DNA of 9,084 nt, taken from NCBI GenBank assembly GCA_050252075.1, contig JBFWLP010000116.1, forward strand, positions 1 to 9,084, in the 5' to 3' direction. Below are positions 5,420 to 9,084 of this stretch, one piece after another. A program made the position numbers and the translations under genes. The DNA is from JAAYGT01 sp050252075. Lineage in GTDB: Bacteria > Pseudomonadota > Gammaproteobacteria > Burkholderiales > Burkholderiaceae_B. The notes below the pieces were generated by a model, which saw only the letters and a list, made by a program, of their open reading frames with translations, was not told the DNA's origin and did no database searches. Position 1 is the stretch's first letter; the number at the start of each line of letters is the position of its first letter.

Positions 5420-8064
5420 GTCAGATGCTCGTCACGAAGTTGATAAAGAATGGCCAACGCTTCTTTGGGCGTCAGGTTGTCGGGGTCGATGGCAGCCAGC
5501 GCGTTTCGCAAGGCCTGGGTCGGCCCTGCGTCGCCGGGTGCGTCGTCGGATGCATGGTCGGGTTCAGGAGCCGGGTCTGCGTCCATAGGCGAAGAAAACA
5601 AATCCAGTTGGGGCGCCGGGGCGCCCTGGGCCTCCAGGCGGGCCAGCTCCTTGGTTGCCAGACGAATGACGGCCGGCGGAATGCCGGCGCGCTGGGCAAC
5701 CTGAATACCATAGCTTCGGCTGGCCGGACCGGGGCGCACTTCATGCAGGAACACAATGCCTGAAGATGATTCGGCGGCCGCCAGATGTACGTTGGATACG
5801 TCCGGCAGTAACTGGGCCAGTCGGGTGATCTCGAAATAATGGGTGGCGAACAGCGTCATGGCCTGATTGTGGGTGACCAGACGGTGGGCAATGGACCAGG
5901 CCAGGGCCAGCCCATCGTAGGTTGACGTACCACGGCCGATTTCGTCCATCAGGACCAGACTGTGCGGTGTACTGGCAGCGAGAATTGCGGCGGCTTCGGT
6001 CATTTCCATCATGAAGGTCGAGCGACCCCCGGCCAGATCGTCGGCCGCACCGATGCGTGTGAAAATGCGGTCGACCGCGCCGATACGGGCATGCCGCGCC
6101 GGTACATAGCTGCCCACGCGGGCCAGCAGCACGATCAGTGCCACTTGCCGCATATAGGTGGATTTCCCGCCCATGTTCGGGCCGGTAATGAGCAGCATGC
6201 GTTGTTGCTCGCCAAGTTCGCAATCGTTGGGAGTGAAGTGCTCGATGCTGCGCTCCACAACCGGATGGCGACCCTGTTCGATGACGATCCGGGTATCGTT
6301 GGTCAGTTCCGGGGGATTCCAGTCGTTCAGCAAGGCGTGGCCGGCCAGCGCACCCAGAGCGTCGATTTCGGCCAGTGCGGCGGCGCACAGCGACAGCGCC
6401 GTGGCGTGGGGTTGAAGTTGATCCAGTAACTGGTCGTAAAGCCATTTCTCGCGGCTCAGGCTGCGATCTTTGGCCGACAGTACCTTGTCTTCCCAGGATT
6501 TGAGTTCCGGGGTGATGTAGCGTTCGGCGTTCTTCAGCGTTTGGCGGCGGCGGTAGTCATCGGGCACTTTGTCGGTCTGACCCTTGGTGACTTCGATGAA
6601 AAATCCGTGAACGCGGTTGTATTCGACACGCAAATTGGCGATTCCGGTACGCTCGCGTTCACGCCCCTCCAGGGCGACCAGGAACTCACCGCTGTCGCTG
6701 GCCAGTGTTCGCAGTTCATCGAGCTCGGCATCATGGCCCGTGGCAATAACGCCACCGTCGCGTACCTGCAGGGCGGGTTCGGGGGCCAGCGCACGGGTCA
6801 GCAGGTGGTCCAGCTCCGGGGCGGGAACCATGCGCGAGGCCAGGGTTTTCAGTTCCGGGTGATCGCCAAAGGCTTCGCACAAATGGTGAGCCAGCGGCGG
6901 CAGGCTCGCCAGCGCTTCGCGCAGACTGGCCAGCTCGCGGGGCCGAACCGACCGCAAGGCGATTCGGGTGGCAATGCGTTCAAGGTCAGGCAAGCGGTCG
7001 AGCCGTTGAACCAGTGTGTCGAGGGGGGACGCGCTGCTGAGCGCGTCGTGTCCGGGTGGCGTGCACAGCAAGGCACGAATCACGGTCTGGCGTTGGCGGG
7101 CCGGCGCGCTGTCGCGTAGCGGGTGATGCAGCCACCGCCGCAGTAACCGGCTTCCCATCGGGGTTTGGCAATGATCCAGCGTGGAAAAAAGGGTCGGGCT
7201 GGGTTCACCCGATAATGTTTCCGTCAGTTCAAGATTCTTGCGCGTGACCGGGTCCAGCGTCACGAACTCGCTGCTGTGCTCGGTGCCCAGTGTCTGAATG
7301 TGTGCCAGTGCATGTGCCTGTGTGCGTTTTACGTAAGCCAGCAGCGCCCCGGCGGCACACACGGCTGCCGGCAGGTCGGCTACGCCCAGGCCCGCCAGCG
7401 AATCGACACCAAAGTGGTCGTGCAGCACATGACGTGCATTGTCGTTGTCGAATTGCCAGTCCGGCAGCGTGCTGACGGCCACGCCATCGATGGCCGGTGC
7501 GCGTTGCGATTCGGCGCAAAGCAGTTCCGCGGGCTGAATACGATGAAGTTCGCTGTCGAGCATTTCAGGAGCGCACTCGCCGATCTTGAACTGGCCGTTG
7601 GCCAGGTTCATCCAGGCAATTCCGGCCCGTTCGGCACGCTGCACTTTCATTCGCCAGACGGCCGCAATGGCCCGGTCGGCCTTGGCCGGCAACAGGGCAT
7701 CGTCGGTCAGGGTGCCCGGGGTGACGATACGCACGATCTTGCGTTCGACCGGCCCCTTGCTGGTTGCCGGGTCGCCGATCTGCTCGCAAATGGCCACCGA
7801 TTCGCCCAGAGCCACCAGACGGGCCAGATACCCCTCCATGGCGTGAAAGGGAACCCCGGCCATGGGTATGGGTGCACCGTTCGACGTGCCGCGTTTGGTC
7901 AGGGTAAGGTTGAGCAGGCGGGCCGCCCGCTCGGCGTCCTGATAAAACATTTCATAAAAATCACCCATGCGATAGAACAGCAAATGGCGGCCCGCCTCGG
8001 CTTTCAGTCGCAAATATTGCTGCATCATGGGGGTGTGGTTCTGCAGGTCTTCTTTGGCGGTCAT
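5416..8064 (-). CDS. mutS: DNA mismatch repair protein MutS
   Basis: MutS recognises mismatches and small loops and, as an ATP-driven clamp, recruits MutL. The 882-residue protein is full length. The mismatch-binding Phe36 and Glu38 in GDFYEMF (34-40) stand at the E. coli positions. The connector and lever/clamp domains span about 125-555. The ATPase domain holds Walker A GPNMGGKST (628-636), the signature DDLAGGRSTF (675-684), Walker B LVLMDEIGRG (703-712) and the conserved THYFE (741-745). A canonical beta-clamp-binding pentapeptide QLDLF (819-823) follows, then an acidic Pro/Ala/Asp-rich linker (826-848), and the C-terminal tetramerisation helices in LTPKEALAILYQLRDE (864-879). The start is supported by alignment with the E. 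coli N-terminus (HTPMMQQYLRLK at 10-21). There is no strong Shine-Dalgarno sequence. roxA overlaps its stop by four bases. A HipA-like gene ends 117 bases upstream on the same strand, with no clear terminator or promoter between them. Confidence 0.98.
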   Translation of the reverse strand: MTAKEDLQNHTPMMQQYLRLKAEAGRHLLFYRMGDFYEMFYQDAERAARLLNLTLTKRGTSNGAPIPMAGVPFHAMEGYLARLVALGESVAICEQIGDPATSKGPVERKIVRIVTPGTLTDDALLPAKADRAIAAVWRMKVQRAERAGIAWMNLANGQFKIGECAPEMLDSELHRIQPAELLCAESQRAPAIDGVAVSTLPDWQFDNDNARHVLHDHFGVDSLAGLGVADLPAAVCAAGALLAYVKRTQAHALAHIQTLGTEHSSEFVTLDPVTRKNLELTETLSGEPSPTLFSTLDHCQTPMGSRLLRRWLHHPLRDSAPARQRQTVIRALLCTPPGHDALSSASPLDTLVQRLDRLPDLERIATRIALRSVRPRELASLREALASLPPLAHHLCEAFGDHPELKTLASRMVPAPELDHLLTRALAPEPALQVRDGGVIATGHDAELDELRTLASDSGEFLVALEGRERERTGIANLRVEYNRVHGFFIEVTKGQTDKVPDDYRRRQTLKNAERYITPELKSWEDKVLSAKDRSLSREKWLYDQLLDQLQPHATALSLCAAALAEIDALGALAGHALLNDWNPPELTNDTRIVIEQGRHPVVERSIEHFTPNDCELGEQQRMLLITGPNMGGKSTYMRQVALIVLLARVGSYVPARHARIGAVDRIFTRIGAADDLAGGRSTFMMEMTEAAAILAASTPHSLVLMDEIGRGTSTYDGLALAWSIAHRLVTHNQAMTLFATHYFEITRLAQLLPDVSNVHLAAAESSSGIVFLHEVRPGPASRSYGIQVAQRAGIPPAVIRLATKELARLEAQGAPAPQLDLFSSPMDADPAPEPDHASDDAPGDAGPTQALRNALAAIDPDNLTPKEALAILYQLRDEHLT

Positions 8065-8181
8065 GTTTCAGTCACTGTTTCTGCATATTGCTGGTTGTCA
8101 GGAATACAAGGCGTTCCGGGCTCGCTATGGCGGCTGGGCGGCAACCGATCGGCGTGTGTTTTGTTGCGACCATCGCAGCGG

Positions 8182-9084
8182 CTACAAACCGGTGGTGAGC
8201 ATCAGGCCGCCGTCAAGCCGGCGATTGACCTCGCGGCGCATTGCCGGGGGCGCATCGCGCAAGATGGCCGGCCATTGCGCCCGGGCCTGACGCACGCGGG
8301 CTTTGGCGATCTGCAGCACCCGGCTGTGGCGTACGATACCAGCCTGCGCAAGCATACTCCCTAGTTCGGGCCAGGTGAGCTTGTGCAGTGTGTTGTCAAT
8401 GGCCCGGTTCAGTGCGTAGTCGGTCGCAGGCACCTGGGAAAAAAAGGCGCTGACGCTCACAGGGTCGTACAGCGGCGCAAGCGCCGGGGTTGAGCCGTCT
8501 TTGTAGATCAGGGCCCAGTTCTTGAGGTGGGCATCGGTATTTCCCATCAGAATAAACGCGACATACCGGTTCACGAATTCTTGCACGTCTTGCACCGGCG
8601 TTGCGGATAGCTGATCCAGAATACGCACCATAGCAATAAAGTCGGGTGCGATGCCTTTGCCGTATTTGTGTCGCGGCTCATAGCTTAATGCCTGGGCAAA
8701 TTCCTCTGTGTGGATACGTGTGTCATTGGGACCACGATCAAACCGTTTGACGGCGAGTATTTCCGGAAAGGGCAGTGCTTCAGGAAGTTCAGCCTGCTCG
8801 CGGGAAATGATTTGCGCATGCGCGCAGTTCAGCTGTAACGCCTGCATCAGGCGGTAACCGGTGAATTCGTTCTGAACCAGGTCGGGATGCCGGGTGCTGG
8901 GCAGTTTCAGGATATACGACCCCGCCTGGCCATGCCGGCGCACGACATAGCGGCGCCCGTCGTGAATCGCCGAAAATTTGGTGACTGCGCCGGGTAGGGC
9001 CGCCGCGTCTTCCACCGGAAGCTCCACGAAGCCGGGCTCAAGCGTATCCAGCCCCAGTGCGGTGTGCCACAAACGTACGGGATC
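8182..9084 (-). CDS. HipA-family Ser/Thr kinase (toxin-like), 5' end outside the window
   Basis: HipA proteins are kinases, in type II toxin-antitoxin pairs often toxic by phosphorylating glutamyl-tRNA synthetase. The frame stays open to the right edge; a TTG at 9072-9070 could be read as a start, but upstream codons (DPVR) continue the frame and a HipA N-terminal domain is missing, so the gene is probably cut by the window. Numbered from that TTG, kinase residues are Lys56 in SYILKLP (52-58), RFDRG (110-114), catalytic Asp180 and metal-binding Asn185 in GNTDAHLKNW (177-186), and Asp203 in PLYDP (200-204). The loop that is SVAGAQEK in E. coli HipA, with autophosphorylated Ser150, reads ALPGAVTK here (25-32), with Ala25 at the serine position. 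The antitoxin (HipB-like) would be expected just beyond the right edge and cannot be seen. The substrate is unknown. The TAG stop is 117 bases before mutS. Confidence 0.88.
   Translation of the reverse strand, partial: DPVRLWHTALGLDTLEPGFVELPVEDAAALPGAVTKFSAIHDGRRYVVRRHGQAGSYILKLPSTRHPDLVQNEFTGYRLMQALQLNCAHAQIISREQAELPEALPFPEILAVKRFDRGPNDTRIHTEEFAQALSYEPRHKYGKGIAPDFIAMVRILDQLSATPVQDVQEFVNRYVAFILMGNTDAHLKNWALIYKDGSTPALAPLYDPVSVSAFFSQVPATDYALNRAIDNTLHKLTWPELGSMLAQAGIVRHSRVLQIAKARVRQARAQWPAILRDAPPAMRREVNRRLDGGLMLTTGL

Noticed and set aside
5616..5631. Tandem GGGGCGCC GGGGCGCC in mutS
   Set aside because: It encodes the Ala/Pro stretch before the clamp motif and is only two copies; simple coding bias explains it.
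7028..7047. Perfect 8-base-pair inverted repeat inside mutS (GACGCGCT/AGCGCGTC)
   Set aside because: It falls in ordinary mutS codons (residues about 339-346); GC-rich coding DNA yields such palindromes by chance and nothing around it suggests a function.
8165..8177. Short hairpin TGCGA-CCA-TCGCA just after the HipA-like stop codon
   Set aside because: Only five pairs and no U-run on the minus strand, so it is not a credible terminator.
7276..8364. A 362-codon plus-strand frame opposite the 5' part of mutS
   Set aside because: It lies antisense to conserved MutS coding sequence and the end of the HipA-like gene, with low-complexity composition and no ribosome site.

Overview
The window looks like ordinary chromosome of a moderately high-GC betaproteobacterium, most likely a member of Burkholderiales and probably Alcaligenaceae-like. 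That placement is an inference from the style of the encoded proteins (a BamC with a betaproteobacterial N-terminus, MutS, DapA, a YciO-type protein) and from the gene order dapA-bamC next to mutS. It was not tested by a database search. There are no insertion sequences, CRISPR repeats, integrases or obvious phage genes.

Left part (1-753). A possible gene start points off the left edge (1-25, minus strand). Next comes a 95-residue acidic protein of unknown function on the minus strand (124-411). Its start is preceded by a near-consensus LexA operator (428-447; CTGT-N8-ACAG). Immediately beyond that lies a strong rho-independent terminator (459-488) that closes the transcription unit of a tRNA-His(GTG) gene (569-644, minus), whose promoter is visible at 681-710. 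The small gene is therefore insulated from the tRNA transcript and looks like an independent, DNA-damage-inducible unit. This is the most interesting part of the window.

Middle part (754-4179, plus strand). A YciO-type YrdC-domain protein is followed after 7 bases by an M50 (site-2-protease-like) membrane metalloprotease. After a 116-base gap with its own putative promoter and a leader hairpin come dapA (lysine and diaminopimelate synthesis) and, with no gap, bamC (outer-membrane lipoprotein of the BAM complex). The dapA-bamC pairing is the same as in E. coli.

Right part (4226-9084, minus strand). roxA/ycfD (ribosomal protein L16 arginine hydroxylase) overlaps the end of mutS by four bases (ATGA), so translational coupling is likely. 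Upstream of mutS is the C-terminal 300 codons of a HipA-family kinase gene whose 5' end lies beyond the right edge. Its catalytic residues are present, but the loop that carries the autophosphorylated serine in E. coli HipA is altered. The convergent bamC/roxA junction contains a nested inverted repeat that probably terminates transcription.

No obviously new multi-gene system is present. The best leads are the SOS-box-controlled orphan protein and the unusual HipA-like kinase next to mutS.
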